This document shows, piece after piece, positions 34,859-48,330 of a stretch of DNA of 64,000 nucleotides. The translations under genes were made by a program, and so were the position numbers. The stretch is from Ashinkailepas kermadecensis. Its lineage: Eukaryota; Arthropoda; Thecostraca; Neolepadidae. The notes beneath the pieces are model-generated. The model made no database searches. It had not been told where the DNA came from and saw nothing but the letters and a program-made list of their open reading frames with translations. The stretch lies in NCBI GenBank assembly GCA_034440615.1, contig JAOTOM010005146.1:1062501-1126500 (forward strand), written 5' to 3'. The stretch's first letter is position 1. Every line of letters begins with the position of its first letter.

Positions 34859-35660
34859 GCACACACTGAAACTGACGCGCAGCTGGCTACCCTTTGTGAT
34901 AGCCGCGTGGTAACGGCGTGGTAATTGCGTGGCGACCGCAACGAAGGCTGGGGAAAGGTCAGCATCTGTACACCACAATAAGTGTACACCTTGTAAAACA
35001 AGTCGTCATCACCTACCGGGCGCCCGCGGCAGCTGGAATGGTCAGACATTATTCCTCCCTCGATAACCTATCAAACGATTACAATGCTGAAAACTGAACC
35101 TGGAATGCACCACTGGAATGCTCTTGCCAATTTAAGTCCCGTCCAGAACTTGCAGATGACCAGTTTTTAATCCCAATCCTGGCCAGGAGCCATCGTTGGT
35201 GTACGCTCTGATGCACGCTTATTGTCATGCACTCAATGCCGGGACGGAAACCCCCGAAGGAGTCCAGTGATCCCTTACCGCACCTCCCGCCTCCTTACTG
35301 CCATGCACTCAATGCTGGGATCGGCAACCGTCGAAGGAGTCCACTGCTCCTCTAGCGCACCTCCCGCCTCCTTATTGTCATGCTGTCGGCAACGTAATGT
35401 GGAGATGAAACAGCACTGAACTGCCGTGTTGGACCGATGTCAGTCGGGTGGGACAGATGCTGAGAACTAGCGAGCTATCCGACCAGCGCCGGCGCATAAT
35501 CTGTCACCTCCTTCACCCCATGACCCCGGAGCGCGTGGTGGGTAAACAAAGGTCAGTCGGTGGACGGGCAAAGGAGCTGCAGTCGGGCGACGACTCTCGG
35601 CACACCTCCGGTGGCCCTGGCGTGACCCACACAGACGGCGGCCCGGCAGCGGGTCACGTC
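34859..35660. other. Unassigned sequence with an 80-bp imperfect duplication
   Basis: 35213-35385 holds two imperfect copies of a segment with GTCATGCACTCAATGC, CGAAGGAGTCCA and GCACCTCCCGCCTCCTTA. No gene is recognised. Confidence 0.4.
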
Positions 35661-35812
35661 TGGGTCAGCCGGCGGAGCTGACCTGTGTCGCGGGTCAGCC
35701 GGTGGGGCTGACCTCTGTCGCGGGTCAGCCGGTGAGGCTGACCTCTGTCGCGGGTCAGTCGGTGTGACTGAATTATGTCGCGGGTCAACCGGCGGGGCTG
35801 ACCTCTGTCGCG
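35661..35812. repeat. 30-bp tandem repeat of hairpin units
   Basis: Five copies of a 30-bp unit. Each unit can fold as GGTCAGCC-N4-GGCTGACC. Copy 4 carries paired changes (TCAGTC with GACTGA) that keep the stem. Copies 1 and 5 each have one imperfect pair. Confidence 0.88.
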
Positions 35813-37335
<1,523 letters not shown>

Positions 37336-38304
37336 GGCGGGCTGGGCTGGGTACAGGAGGCCTGGGTACACCGGCGGGCTGGGCTGGGTACAGGAGGCCT
37401 GGGTACACCGGCGGGCTGGGGTGGATACAGGAGGCCTGGGTACACCGGCGGGCTGGGCTGGGTACAGGAGGCCTGGGTACACCGGCGGGCTGGGCTGGGT
37501 ACAGGAGGCCTGGGTACACCGGCGGGCTGGGCTGGGTACAGGAGGCCTGGGTACACCGGCGGGCTGGGGTGGATACAGGAGGTCTGGGTACAACGGCGGG
37601 CTGGAGTGGATACAGGAGGCCTGGGTACACCGGCGGGCTGGGGGTGGGTACAGGAGGCCTGGGTACACCGGCGGGCTGGGGTGGATACAGGAGGCCTGGG
37701 TACACCGGCGGGCTGGGGTGGGTACAGGAGGCCTGGGTACACCGGCGGGCTGGGGTGGATACAGGAGGCCTGGTACACCGGCGGGCTGGGGTGGATACAG
37801 GAGGTCTGGGTACACCGGCGGGCTGGGGTGGGTACAGGAGGCCTGGGTACACCGGCGGGCTGGGGTGGATACAGGAGGCCTGGGTACACCGGCGGGCTGG
37901 GGTGGGTACAGGAGGCCTGGGTACACCGGCGGGCTGGGGTGGATACAGGAGGCCTGGGTACACCGGCGGGCTGGGGTGGGTACAGGAGGCCTGGGTACAC
38001 CGGCGGGCTGGGCTGGATACAGGAGGCCTGGGTACACCGGCGGGCTGGGGTGGATACAGGAGGTCTGGGTACACCGGCGGGCTGGGGTGGATACAGGAGG
38101 CCTGGGTACACCGGCGGGCTGGGGTGGATACAGGAGGTCTGGGTACAACGGCGGGCTGGGTGGATACAGGAGGCCTGGGTACACCGGCGGGCTGGGGTGG
38201 GTACAGGAGGCCTGGGTACACGGCGGGCTGGGGTGGGTACAGGAGGCCTGGGTACACCGGCGGGCTGGAGTGGATACAGGAGGCCTGGGTACACCGGCGG
38301 GTAT
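37336..38304. repeat. Minisatellite, 37-bp unit
   Basis: About 26 copies of a 37-bp unit (GGCTGGGGTGGATACAGGAG then GCCTGGGTACACCGGCG). Variants are GGGCTGGGTAC versus GGGTGGATAC, GGTCTGG versus GGCCTGG, and ACAACGG versus ACACCGG, and their order is partly repeated along the array. Neither strand has frequent stops, which explains ORFs of up to 420 codons in five frames. Confidence 0.97.
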
Positions 38305-38325
38305 TATTCATTTGAATGATGAGCG

Positions 38326-38446
38326 CAGAACAAGTGTCGACTGTGGCGTTACCGACGCCCCTTCCTCCCCCTTAAGTGACCAAGACAGAACAAGTGTCGC
38401 ACTGTGGCGTTACCGACGCCCCTTCCTCCCCCTTAAGTGACCAAGT
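38326..38446. repeat. 60-bp tandem duplication
   Basis: Two copies with CAGAACAAGTGTCG at 38326 and 38386. They differ by one inserted C and end with CTTAAGTGACCAAG. Confidence 0.9.
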
Positions 38447-39151
38447 TCAACAGTAACCCTGTTGCTCGTGTCGGAAGAAAACGGTGCTACCTGCCATCTA
38501 ACGTAAGTGTAAGTGCCGGTGTTGCACCGTCAGTGATTTCAATGTGGGTGCATATAAATTAAATACAGGAGCAGGGCATATGCCATTAAGCATCAAGTAT
38601 ATATGTGTGTAGCTATGTATTTATGCACTGTTAAGTATCAAGCACTTATTGAAGTTGAAGGCGTTTCCCGATGTTTAGTCTATCTCTCCCCTGACTTATA
38701 TGATTATCATTCTTACCGATGCCGTTTTAGCTTATGCAAATAAACGTGAGCAGCTGCAATCGCATGCCATGCTCGATGTGGAACGCATGAGAAATGTTTG
38801 GAGTGATCTCATTAATTACATGAAGCGACAATGGAAAACGTAACTCATTAGACGTAACATCTGATTTGAATGCAATCCAGCCTAATTGCTATTACGTATA
38901 CCATGCCGAAGTTCTAAGAGAGGAATCAAGCTAATATTTTGTATCTAATTTAAAAAGTGGGGATGGGATTGCTTGCGCTCCCCTAGCCCCGCCAGCCGCG
39001 CCTGGCACCTTATCGACGAGCGGCACAACCAAAAGAAGGTTTGCTTCAGCTTGTGACCCGGGATTCTGCCTCAGAACTGGCTGTCGGCCAGATCCAGTGG
39101 AAGTTCTGTATCTAATCTTTCCGGCTATTCGGCTGGAAGTGAGGCGGACCC
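38447..39151. other. Unassigned intergenic sequence
   Basis: No ORF, RNA or repeat that I can support before the SINE target site at 39140. Confidence 0.3.
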
Positions 39152-39329
39152 CATGGGGCGGAGATGACCGAGTGGTGGAGGTGTTGATCCCTGGGTACCA
39201 AAGGTCCCGGGTTCAACACTTGCACCAATCAGGACATTTCCCAATCCCGCGTCCCACCGGCGAAGCAGTGTGGGCGGCGCCATTAGCCATGGTCGTGCAA
39301 AAGTGGGTCTTGAAACACCCAATAACAAA
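39152..39329 (+). mobile_element. SINE-A, tRNA-derived, full-length copy 1
   Basis: A 178-bp element. The head has an A box (ATGACCGAGTGGTGGAGG) like that of tRNA-Ser/Leu and a B box (GGTCCCGGGTTCAACACTT). The body contains ACATTTCCCAATCCCGCGTC and GTGTGGGCGGCGCCATTAGC, and the element ends with AATAACAAA. It is flanked by a perfect 12-bp target-site duplication TGAGGCGGACCC (39140-39151 and 39330-39341). Such elements are transcribed by RNA polymerase III and copied by a partner LINE. The short A-rich tail does not identify the partner. The 83-codon ORF across it is incidental. Confidence 0.92.
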
Positions 39330-39341
39330 TGAGGCGGACCC

Positions 39342-40002
39342 AAAGTGAGCAGAATACGAATGCTGGCCTTCATAAAAGATGCTGTTCGGAATACGAGCCT
39401 TTTGTTGACGTTGTGTTTTGTCTGAATACGTTTTGTTGCTTACTAATTGTATTCAATATTCTAGACTCCTTCGAAGCGTTGCCTGGGAGTTTTCACGGTG
39501 ACAACTAAATTCAGTGAGACTGTAGGAACTCTCTCAGTGGAGGAACTCTCAGGAACTCAGTGAGACTGCAGGAACTCTCTCAACTTTAAATTGCATGATC
39601 GGGGAAGAAGATGAGACTTTTCACAGATTAATGGTATGCGGAATCTGGTCAAGCTCACCAAATAAACCTTCCGAATTATTATCATAGTACGTCCATGAAA
39701 TATATTTCGATGCCCAACATCCAGCACTGGGACGTGTTGGAGGCGGCCGTCTCCTGGCTCGCAGTTCTCCTTAAACACGGTGAATTTATTGGCATGCGAC
39801 CCTAGGTCTCGCGGGCGGCGTTCCGAGCCAGCCGTTTGCTAGCCCATTCGCGTCGCTGAATGGTGGCAGAGGAGCGACTCATCAATCCGGATTGACGCTG
39901 GTTAAATCTGGCCGGCGCGAGCCTAGCCACGCTGCGGAAGCCGCCAGTTGGGAGATGCCAGCCTCCAGCACAATGTGATGTGTGATGGACGACACGGTGA
40001 CT
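39342..40002. other. Unassigned intergenic sequence
   Basis: A short internal repetition of AGGAACTCTC at 39525-39580. No gene or RNA is seen. Confidence 0.3.
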
Positions 40003-40552
40003 CAGCCACACACAGCACACACAGCACACAGCACACACAGCACACAGCACACACAGCACACACAGCACACAGCACACACATGGGCGCTGTATGACCATCG
40101 CAGTCGATGCGCCCATAAGCCCAAATAACCACCCAACACAGCACACACAGTACACACAAACACACAGTGCACACAGCACACACAGCACACACAGCACACA
40201 CAACACACACAACACACACAGCACACAGCACACACATCACACAGCACACACAGCACATACACAGCACAAACAGCACACACAGCACACAGCACACACAAAC
40301 ACACAGCACACACAACATACACAACACACACAGCACACATAGCACACACAACACACAGTACACACAGTACACACAGCACACACAAACACACAGCACACAC
40401 AACATACACAACACACACAGCACACAAACACCATGGCGTGTCGTGTACACAGCACACACACACAGCATGCATCACACACAGCACACACAAACACCATGGC
40501 GTGTTGTGCACACAGCACACACAGCACACACAGCACACACACAAACACGCCG
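40003..40552. repeat. (CACACAG/CACACACAG) repeat
   Basis: About 490 bp of CA-rich 7- to 9-bp steps, interrupted at 40082-40136 by a dispersed element. Two copies of ACACCATGGCGTGT lie at 40429-40443 and 40490-40504. Cys-Val and His-Thr ORFs across the array are artefacts. Confidence 0.95.
40082..40136. repeat. Dispersed repeat D4 (copy 1)
   Basis: Shares GTCGATGCGCCC, an upstream GGGCGC...ATGAC block and a TAACCACCCAAC end with 43759-43814. The core GCAGTCGATGCGCCC recurs at 49196-49219. GGGCGC and GCGCCC inside the element form an inverted repeat. Confidence 0.6.
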
Positions 40553-40796
40553 GAATGGCGGCCACCAGTGCGGTCACGGCCCACGGCGACACGTACGTGT
40601 TCGCACCTGCTTCGGCGGCGACAGAGATGGCGGCCGGCGGCGGGACGCGGTCCTCTGTTGAGAAGTGCCGCCATGCCTGCGCCATACGACGTCGGAACGA
40701 GACGATCCCTGCTCAAAGGGATGGCGTACACGTGTCCATGTTGATGGATGTTGACGGATTGTTGACGGATTGTTGACTACGGTCGGTGGTCGCCAG

Positions 40797-40930
<134 letters not shown>

Positions 40931-41018
40931 TCTCCCTCCCTCCCCGCTCTTCCTGTATAGCCGAGAACATATCGTTGGCTCCCGGGAATCGGGCCTGATT
41001 GACGAGGCCCGGCACAGC

Positions 41019-41400
41019 CGAGCTGGGCCGAGCAGGGCCGAGCAGGGCCGAGCTGGCACCGACAGAGGGCCGCTGTGGAGATGACGGCCGGGAGGTGGGC
41101 CGAGCTGGGCCGAGCAGGGCCGAGCTGGCACCGACAGAGGGCCGCTGTGGAGATGACGGCCGGGAGGTGGGCCGAGCTGGGCCGCTGTGGAGATGACGGC
41201 CGGGAGGTGGGCCGAGCTGGGCCGCTGTGGAGATGACGGCCGGGAGGTGGGCCGAGCTGGGCTGCTGTGGAGATGACGGCCGGGAGGTGGGCCGAGCTGG
41301 GCCGCTGTGGAGATGACGGCCGGGAGGTGGGCCGAGCTGGGCCGCTGTGGAGCTGACGGCCGGGAGGTGGGCCGAGCTGGGCCGCTGTGGAGCTGACGAC
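41019..41400. repeat. Minisatellite, 40-bp unit
   Basis: About eight copies of a 40-bp unit (GGCCGAGCTGGGCCGCTGTG with GAGATGACGGCCGGGAGGTG). The first 100 bp has longer mosaic units with AGCAGGGCCG. Confidence 0.95.
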
Positions 41401-42702
41401 CGCGCTGGACGGCCGGACGGTGGGCGGCGTTCAAAGATTGAGTCCGATAGAATGAAAGGGTGATGTATTTCATCGGAAAATCAGCGACAGGCCACATTAT
41501 GATTAGTGCTTAATTCATGCGCGCACTGACGCATTTCGCCGTCCAGAACCAGTTTGAGCCGAACAGATAGTGGTGTTGGTAATTAACTTCATTGACACTG
41601 ACACGACACTGGTAAAGACACTAATTAGAGCGAGAGAGCCAACGGAGGTATGTGGAGTGGGCTGATCACACTTCCATCTGTGTGAGTTAGCGTGCGCTCC
41701 GATAGCTCTTGGTCCAAACATAACTGACGTGCTCCTCAAGTGCGCTTACAATGTCCAACAAGTCGACCGTCAACTGGTCCGGCACCAAGCCACTTGATTC
41801 TCCCGCCCCGTCCGGAGGAGGTCTGGCCGGCACGCACGGTGCTGCCACCCCCACGCGCTGTGGCGACATTCCAGACGCATTCCTGTGGCGAAGGCCGCGC
41901 AGGCCGCCCTCCAGTCGGCGGACGGCCCGAAAGACTCGCGCAGCCGCTCCAGACAGCGCGCCGCCCGCCCCCGCCCCCGCCCCCGCCCCGCGCCAGCCTC
42001 TGCCGTCCCGCGCGCATTCATAATTCACAGGTGCGCGCGCGCGGCTCGCCGTCATACGGTAATGGCGGCTTGTCCCGCAACAACGCGCCCAAAAAGTCGC
42101 CCCGCTCGGCCGGCCCATTGAGATTTAATGACGGCCCGATGAGCGTCGACGGCGGTGAGCGACAGGAAGTGGGCGGGGCCGCCGGGGGGGGGCACCGCAC
42201 CGCCGCTCAGCTGAGCAGAGTTTTTGCCGCCCCGCGGGTGGCTGCAGCGGGCTGCAGCGGGCTGCAGCTGGCCGGGCCGGCCGACCGCCCACAGCTGAGT
42301 CGAGTGGCGACCTTGTGACCCCACCACCGGCCGCATTCTCGACCAGTCTGGCTGACCGACACGGTGGACGAGATGCTGGAGGGGAGGGTGAGCCGTCCCA
42401 CCGATGCAGCTCGCATTCCGCCTGTAGGATGGTCTCCGTGCTCGTGCAGCGTCCTGGAGCAGCACTGGCGCAGCTCTGTCGGTGGGTTGTATTCTCGTCG
42501 CATTGGTCTGCTGCCCGGTCGGACGGATAATCCCTGGTTAGAAAACTGCTCCGATATATCGAAGCCGAATATATCGGATATATGGATAAACATCATAACA
42601 TGTGCGCTTAGTTTGGCTGTGATATCCGCGAATTCTGCGCAAGTTCTACCCGGCTTCAATTGTGTAGTTATTCTGGTTTTGACCACTTTATTACTAATTG
42701 TG
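41401..42702. promoter_or_regulatory. CpG-island-like region with GC boxes (41740-42330)
   Basis: 41740-42330 is dense in CpG. On the - strand it has a row of GGGGCGGGGGCGGG-type Sp1 boxes at about 41957-41992. Both strands have open frames. A - strand frame (42018-42200) includes GDFLGALLRDKPPLPYDG, which looks protein-like but matches no family I know. A + strand ATG at 41751 opens 91 codons. This could be the 5' end of a gene on either strand, or GC-rich neutral sequence. The flanks (41401-41739, 42331-42702) show nothing. Confidence 0.35.
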
Positions 42703-42853
42703 CGATACAACTCCTACCATGCAGCTAATCCACCACGAGGCGTTGTCGGGTGATACAGCTCCTACCATGCAGCTAATCCACCACTTGGCATTGCCAGGCG
42801 ATACAGCTCCTACCATGCAGCTAATCCACTACGTGGCATTGTCGGGCGATACA
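42703..42853. repeat. 48/49-bp tandem repeat, three copies
   Basis: Unit starts GATACAGCTCCTACCATGCA at 42703, 42752 and 42800, with a partial start at 42848. Confidence 0.93.
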
Positions 42854-43677
<824 letters not shown>

Positions 43678-43758
43678 GCAATGTGTGGAAAGTGACGGAA
43701 TTTCCCTTGGAATGCGAGCAAAGAACGCAACCATGACCACGTGCCACAGACGGTCACG

Positions 43759-43814
43759 GGGCGCCAAATGACAATCCTGGTCGATGCGCCCTAAAACTCA
43801 AGTAACCAACCAAC
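43759..43814. repeat. Dispersed repeat D4 (copy 2)
   Basis: GGGGCGCCAAATGACAATCC then GTCGATGCGCCC and GTAACCAACCAAC. Aligns with 40082-40136. Lies about 80 bp after a (CA)n array. Confidence 0.6.
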
Positions 43815-43914
43815 AGATGGTCACGTGACCCAATCACACTGCAGTCGCTGGCCGCCCGCTGACGAACACATGGTCTGAGCAACGCCTCCTCTGTCACTTC
43901 TTCGCCAATCATGG

Positions 43915-44133
43915 ACAGTCTCTGAATATACCGCCACCGACAATGAATGGGCCCCTTTCTACCGTCACCGACAATGCCCCTGACTCTACCGCCACCGACC
44001 ATGGATAGCCTCTGCCTCTACCGCCACCGACCATGGATAGCCTCTGCCTCTACCGTCACTGACAATGTATAGCCTCTGACTCTACCGTCACCTACCATGG
44101 GCAGCCTCTGTTTCTACCGCCACCGACCATGGC
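43915..44133. repeat. Degenerate 32-bp tandem repeat
   Basis: About seven copies of a unit with TCTACCGCCACCGACCATGG and ATAGCCTCTGCC. The last copy leads into an ATG ORF of 129 codons (44129-44518) without known motif. Confidence 0.85.
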
Positions 44134-45309
44134 TGACCGACCTACCGCCTTTGACTCTGTCGCTGCCGCCCCCGCTGTTGGATTCGGTGACGCACAGCAG
44201 TCAAATTATATGGGCAGATCGATAAGTACTGAAACGGATATTCCGGCTCTATTTATTCGTAGGCAAGTATGTGCATTTATTTCACATAATTTCACGTTGA
44301 TGGCAAAAGCAAACGCAACTCACAACAGACGGAGAAAAGAGCAAAAAACCTTCCGATCGAGCGGTAACATTTTCTCGTCACCGCTCGTCAAATTCAAGAC
44401 AAACCGTTCGAACCCTGCGCGCATTCAGACTTTTATGGTGCTGTTGGCGTGCCTGCGGGGCCATTGGCACCAAATCGCAGTGAATTACCTTTGTGATATC
44501 AAAAACCGTTCACTGTGATTAAAATCATCCCTGGTTAAGCCAGGTATAATCATATCGGGAGTTAGTTCTCAAAATAGCCCACTTTGGTATGTTCATCCGA
44601 TTGATCTAGGCTTACCTTGATCTCCACCCTCAGCATCTGGGAGTTTCCGTGACCTCGATCTACCATGAACTCTTCACATTGTGAACCCTGCTATTTCCCG
44701 GCGTTTTGGAGCGGGACCTAGCCTGCCCCCCCCCCCCCACCGGGTGGCATCGGCCTCTCACCGTGCCTCCAGTTCGTGGGCAGACGAGTTTGTATATGCA
44801 TACGAATTTGTGTACTCTATACCACTTCATCAGACCGGTGCAGACAACTCTTTGGCGGCTGAGGCGCTTCCTTGGCGTTTCCACTGGGATCGTAGTTCGA
44901 GGTAGTCTAGTCATAAAAAGCAATTGATAGAACTTCTCGGCATCACTTCGATCAGCCCATCTGGTAAACGAACGTGAACAAAGGGCTGTCTTGTTGGTTC
45001 GTTCAATGTTGAGGTTATGTGCAGTTATCAAACTGGATTTGTTCCTTCTGTTTGATTGTATTTTAATCCAGTGAACTTCATCTAGCCTATAAAATAGTCT
45101 GCTAACCAAATTACGTACTGTACGAAAGATATTGCAAACTACAATGGAAGGCTATGCATAAATTCGGTGCAATATTTGAACCGATATCTATTTTGTGCAC
45201 AATGGGACGACATTCGCCTGAATGACCGATGGTACTTTTGGTACACCAGATCATCGAACTTTGCTAACTGGGAGGTATTCAATAACCCCATACAGCCATC
45301 ACAGCAGTG
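44134..45309. other. Intergenic sequence with two unrecognised ORFs
   Basis: Two non-repetitive ORFs occur here, 44129-44518 (+) and 44660-45109 (-). A C-run lies at 44726-44740. No RNA gene is seen. Confidence 0.3.
44660..45109 (-). CDS. Unrecognised ORF, 149 codons
   Basis: The longest ORF of the window that lies outside tandem repeats and has no assigned element. It has a basic composition with a stretch LCSRSFTRWADRSDAEKFYQ and a Cys-rich middle. The segment around ALCSRSF faintly resembles linker regions of Penelope-like reverse transcriptases, but the similarity is too weak to call. The C-terminal quarter reads through a poly-C/poly-G tract, which is unlikely for real protein. It may be chance or a decayed element. 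Confidence 0.15.
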   Translation of the reverse strand: MVSRLFYRLDEVHWIKIQSNRRNKSSLITAHNLNIERTNKTALCSRSFTRWADRSDAEKFYQLLFMTRLPRTTIPVETPRKRLSRQRVVCTGLMKWYRVHKFVCIYKLVCPRTGGTVRGRCHPVGGGGQARSRSKTPGNSRVHNVKSSW

Positions 45310-45489
45310 CACTGTCACCCCTTGCACTTGATACTCTCACACCTTGCACCTGACACAGTCACACCCTGCATCTGACACTGTCACACCTTGCACCTACACA
45401 GCAACATCTTGCACCTGACACCGTCACACCTTGCACCTGCCACTCTCACACCTTGCACCTGACACCGTCACATCTTGCACCTGACACCG
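45310..45489. repeat. 22-bp tandem repeat
   Basis: About eight copies of a unit with CACACCTTGCACCTGACAC. Units differ by one or two bases. Confidence 0.93.
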
Positions 45490-46454
45490 ATCCAGAAACG
45501 GGTCTTGTGAAGTGATCCAAAATGGTAAAGAAACCAACAGGTAGGTTAATATTCTATTCCACGAGTATGTACCGAATCGCAAGGAGCACATTGACCTCAT
45601 TGACCTCTTTCAACGGCCAGCCCCAGTTAGAGCACAAATACATATACGAATGCATTGACATCCATACCATGGCAAATACATCAGGCAGCTAATGGCGGCA
45701 CCAGATCGCTATCCATCATCATGGTCGATCCTGTGCAGTGCTTGTCCAGCCCAGAACCACCATCCAGACCGCCATCCAACCATCCCTCCCTCTGTATCTT
45801 CGAGTCACATACGGAAGAACATTTATAGCACAAATAGCACTGGCGCAAACCAAATGAAAACTACACGAACTACCAGCTTTCAATGTCAATCTGACTTCAA
45901 GCAGCAATTCAAGCAGCCCGAAATGCTACTTTGATCCTCTTTATTGTCGTCTCGTGTTTTACCGTCCGGCGGCACATCGACTAAGGTTCTAATGTCGTCA
46001 TGAAGCAGAAGATGGAGTGAATGGTCCATAGTCCGAGAAACATGCGCATGGACATTAAGAATGATTAACTTGTCCATTGAGATCCGTGTTTTCTGGTGCA
46101 CCAACTCACGCAATGCTCCAGAAGAAATGTTATCGACAATACAGCGCCACCTGCCGTTCTCATTGTCAACCTTGACAGCAAGCTTGTTAAACTGCCAGAG
46201 AGGAAAGTTTCGGAACGCTGGACTAGTGCGCCGTCAGCATCCACAAACTCAACTTCCTTCGCACTGGAACATAACTTCTGCCGTGTTCTCCGCTCGTGTT
46301 CGATGGTAAGAGATGATCAGTCGCCGAAAGTCGGCCTTCAGTTACAGCTGGAGCAACCAATTCTGGGTGACGGCAACTTTTTGCCACGCTTCGGTTACAA
46401 AGTAGATAATTGCGTACCACCTAGCGATTATTTTTGCGGGGGCTCGTGCTCTAC
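45490..46454. other. Unassigned intergenic sequence
   Basis: Nearly 1 kb without recognisable gene. ORFs of up to 155 codons run into the next array. Confidence 0.3.
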
Positions 46455-47180
46455 GAACGCGAAATGTCAGCGTCGGTGTGTGACGCCGTTTGCGGTCGGT
46501 GCCCGCCTGCCGGCTGCGGAATGTCAGCGTCGGTGTGTGACGCCGTTTGCGGTCGGTGTGTGACGTCGTTTGCGGTCGGTGTGTGACGCCGTTTGCGGTC
46601 GGTGTGTGACCCGTTTGCGGTCGGTGTGTGACGCCGTTTGCGGTCGGTGTGTGACGCCGTTTGCGGTCGGTGTGTGACGCCGTTTGCGGTCGGTGTGTGA
46701 CGCCGTTTGCGGTCGGTGTGTGACCCGTTTGCGGTCGGTGTGTGACGCCGTTTGCGGTCGGTGTGTGACCCGTTTGCGGTCGGTGTGTGACGCCGTTTGC
46801 GGTCGGTGTGTGACCCGTTTGCGGTCGGTGTGTGACCCGTTTGCGGTCGGTGTGTGACGCCGTTTGCGGTCGGTGTGTGACGCCGTTTGCGGTCGGTGTG
46901 TGACGCCGTTTGCGGTCGGTGTGTGACGCCGTTTGCGGTCGGTGTGTGACCCGTTTGCGGTCGGTGTGTGACGCCGTTTGCGGTCGGTGTGTGACGCCGT
47001 TTGCGGTCGGTGTGTGACGCCGTTTGCGGTCGGTGTGTGACCCGTTTGCGGTCGGTGTGTGACCCGTTTGCGGTCGGTGTGTGACGCCGTTTGCGGTCGG
47101 TGTGTGACGCCGTTTGCGGTCGGTGTGTGACGCCGTTTGCGGTCGGTGTGTGACGCCGTTTGCGGTCGGTGCCCGCCTGC
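46455..47180. repeat. Minisatellite, mixed 22/23-bp units
   Basis: About 31 copies of GTGTGTGACGCCGTTTGCGG plus TCG (23 bp), mixed with a 22-bp form with GACCCG. CAGCGTCG caps occur at 46470 and 46525. A shared GCCCGCCTGCCGGCTGCGG cap occurs at 46501 and at the far end near 47171, so the array ends were copied from each other. The - strand ORFs of 540-567 codons here are artefacts. Confidence 0.96.
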
Positions 47181-47327
47181 CGGCTGCGGCCGCCCGCCAA
47201 TGTATGCATGGTTTGCCGCTGTTGATGGCGCTGGCGCCTATCACCGTAGTCGGCGGGTGTGATGCGATGACGCGCGTCACTCGCGCCAGCCGCTCGATAA
47301 CTGACGCCGACGGCGCCACCTGGCGCC

Positions 47328-47450
47328 ACCTGGCGGCGGCGGCGGCCCAGGTGGTGGGGGGGCGGGGGGCGGCGGCGGCCCAGGTGGTGGGGGCGGCGGC
47401 GGCGGCGGCGGCGGCCCAGGTGGTGGGGGCGGCGGCGGCGGCGGCGGCGG
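47328..47450. repeat. (GGC)n-rich repeat with CCCAGGTGGTGGGGG blocks
   Basis: Four blocks of GGCGGCGGC joined by CCCAGGTGGTGGGGG. Strongly G-rich on the + strand, with several GGG/GGGG runs able to form quadruplexes. Confidence 0.92.
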
Positions 47451-47451
47451 C

Positions 47452-47489
47452 CCAGAGCGGCCTCCACCTCGGGGTGGAGGCCGCTCTGG
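47452..47489. repeat. Perfect 17-bp inverted repeat (hairpin)
   Basis: CCAGAGCGGCCTCCACC (47452-47468), loop TCGG, GGTGGAGGCCGCTCTGG (47473-47489). No mismatch. Sits directly at the end of the GGC repeat. Confidence 0.9.
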
Positions 47490-47529
47490 CCGGTCGGCTC
47501 CACATTCCGGCCCGGTCGCGACGTCCGGT

Positions 47530-47960
47530 CGCCGCCGACAGGTCCTTGTGGACGGGAGGACGTCTGGTCGCCGCCAACACACCATTGTGGACTGGCAGGA
47601 CGTCTGGTCGCCGCCAGCACACCATTGTGGACGGGAGGACGTCTGGTCGCCGCCGACAGGTCCTTGTGGACTGGCAGGACGCCGCCGACACACCATTGTG
47701 GACTGGCAGGACGTCTGGTCGCCGCCAGCACACCATTGTGGACTGGCAGGACGCCGCCAACACACCATTGTGGTCTGGCAGGACGCCGCCAACACACCAT
47801 TGTGGACTGGCAGGACGCCGCCAACACACCATTGTGGACTGGCAGGACGTCTGGTCGCTGCCGACAGGTCCTTGTGGACTGGCAGGACGCCGCCAACACA
47901 CCATTGTGGACTGGCAGGACGTCTGGTCGCTGCCGACACGTCTCTGTGGCCCGGCCGGCA
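47530..47960. repeat. Minisatellite, 32- and 40-bp units
   Basis: About twelve units sharing GACTGGCAGGACG and CACCATTGTG. Long units add TCTGGTCGCCGCC, and some end CAGGTCCTTGTG. Long and short units are interspersed. Confidence 0.92.
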
Positions 47961-48330
47961 CAGGTCGTCTGGCGGCGCCGGAAGCGGCCGGCGCGCGAGA
48001 GACGGCGCCGGCTCGCGCCGCCGCCGCGCCTGATCGACCGGACATTGTTGCCGTCGACTAAGCAGGCCCACACCGCACCGCCTCGGACATGCCGACGGCA
48101 CTGCTGGAATGTACTCCGTCGGTGTGCAGTCGGGCAAAAAAGCCGTCAACATGACCGCGAGTGCCGGAGACGGCTGCTTTTCCCAGGCGTCAGGAAAATA
48201 CGAATTCCTTACACGAATACGAATTCCTTAAGTTGTCCCTACACCAGCTGTACATGTTCATGTGCATGCATGCTTGTTCCAGTTTTTCACTTCTGGTTGA
48301 TTATCTCGCTGTTGCAATTCCTGGAGCTAT
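47961..48330. other. Unassigned sequence
   Basis: CpG-rich to 48070, then mixed. An ACACGAATACGAATTCCTTA step is partly duplicated at 48195-48230. No gene is seen. Confidence 0.3.

Noticed and set aside
39152..39329. tRNA-Ser/Leu gene
   Set aside because: A and B boxes are present, but the cloverleaf is incomplete and the copy continues into a SINE body with target-site duplications.
40002..40685. Cysteine-rich Cys-Val repeat protein
   Set aside because: It is a translation of the CACACAG array.
46342..48073. ORFs of 540-567 codons on the - strand
   Set aside because: They are built from 22/23-bp and 32/40-bp repeat units in two frames at once, with no start context or domain.
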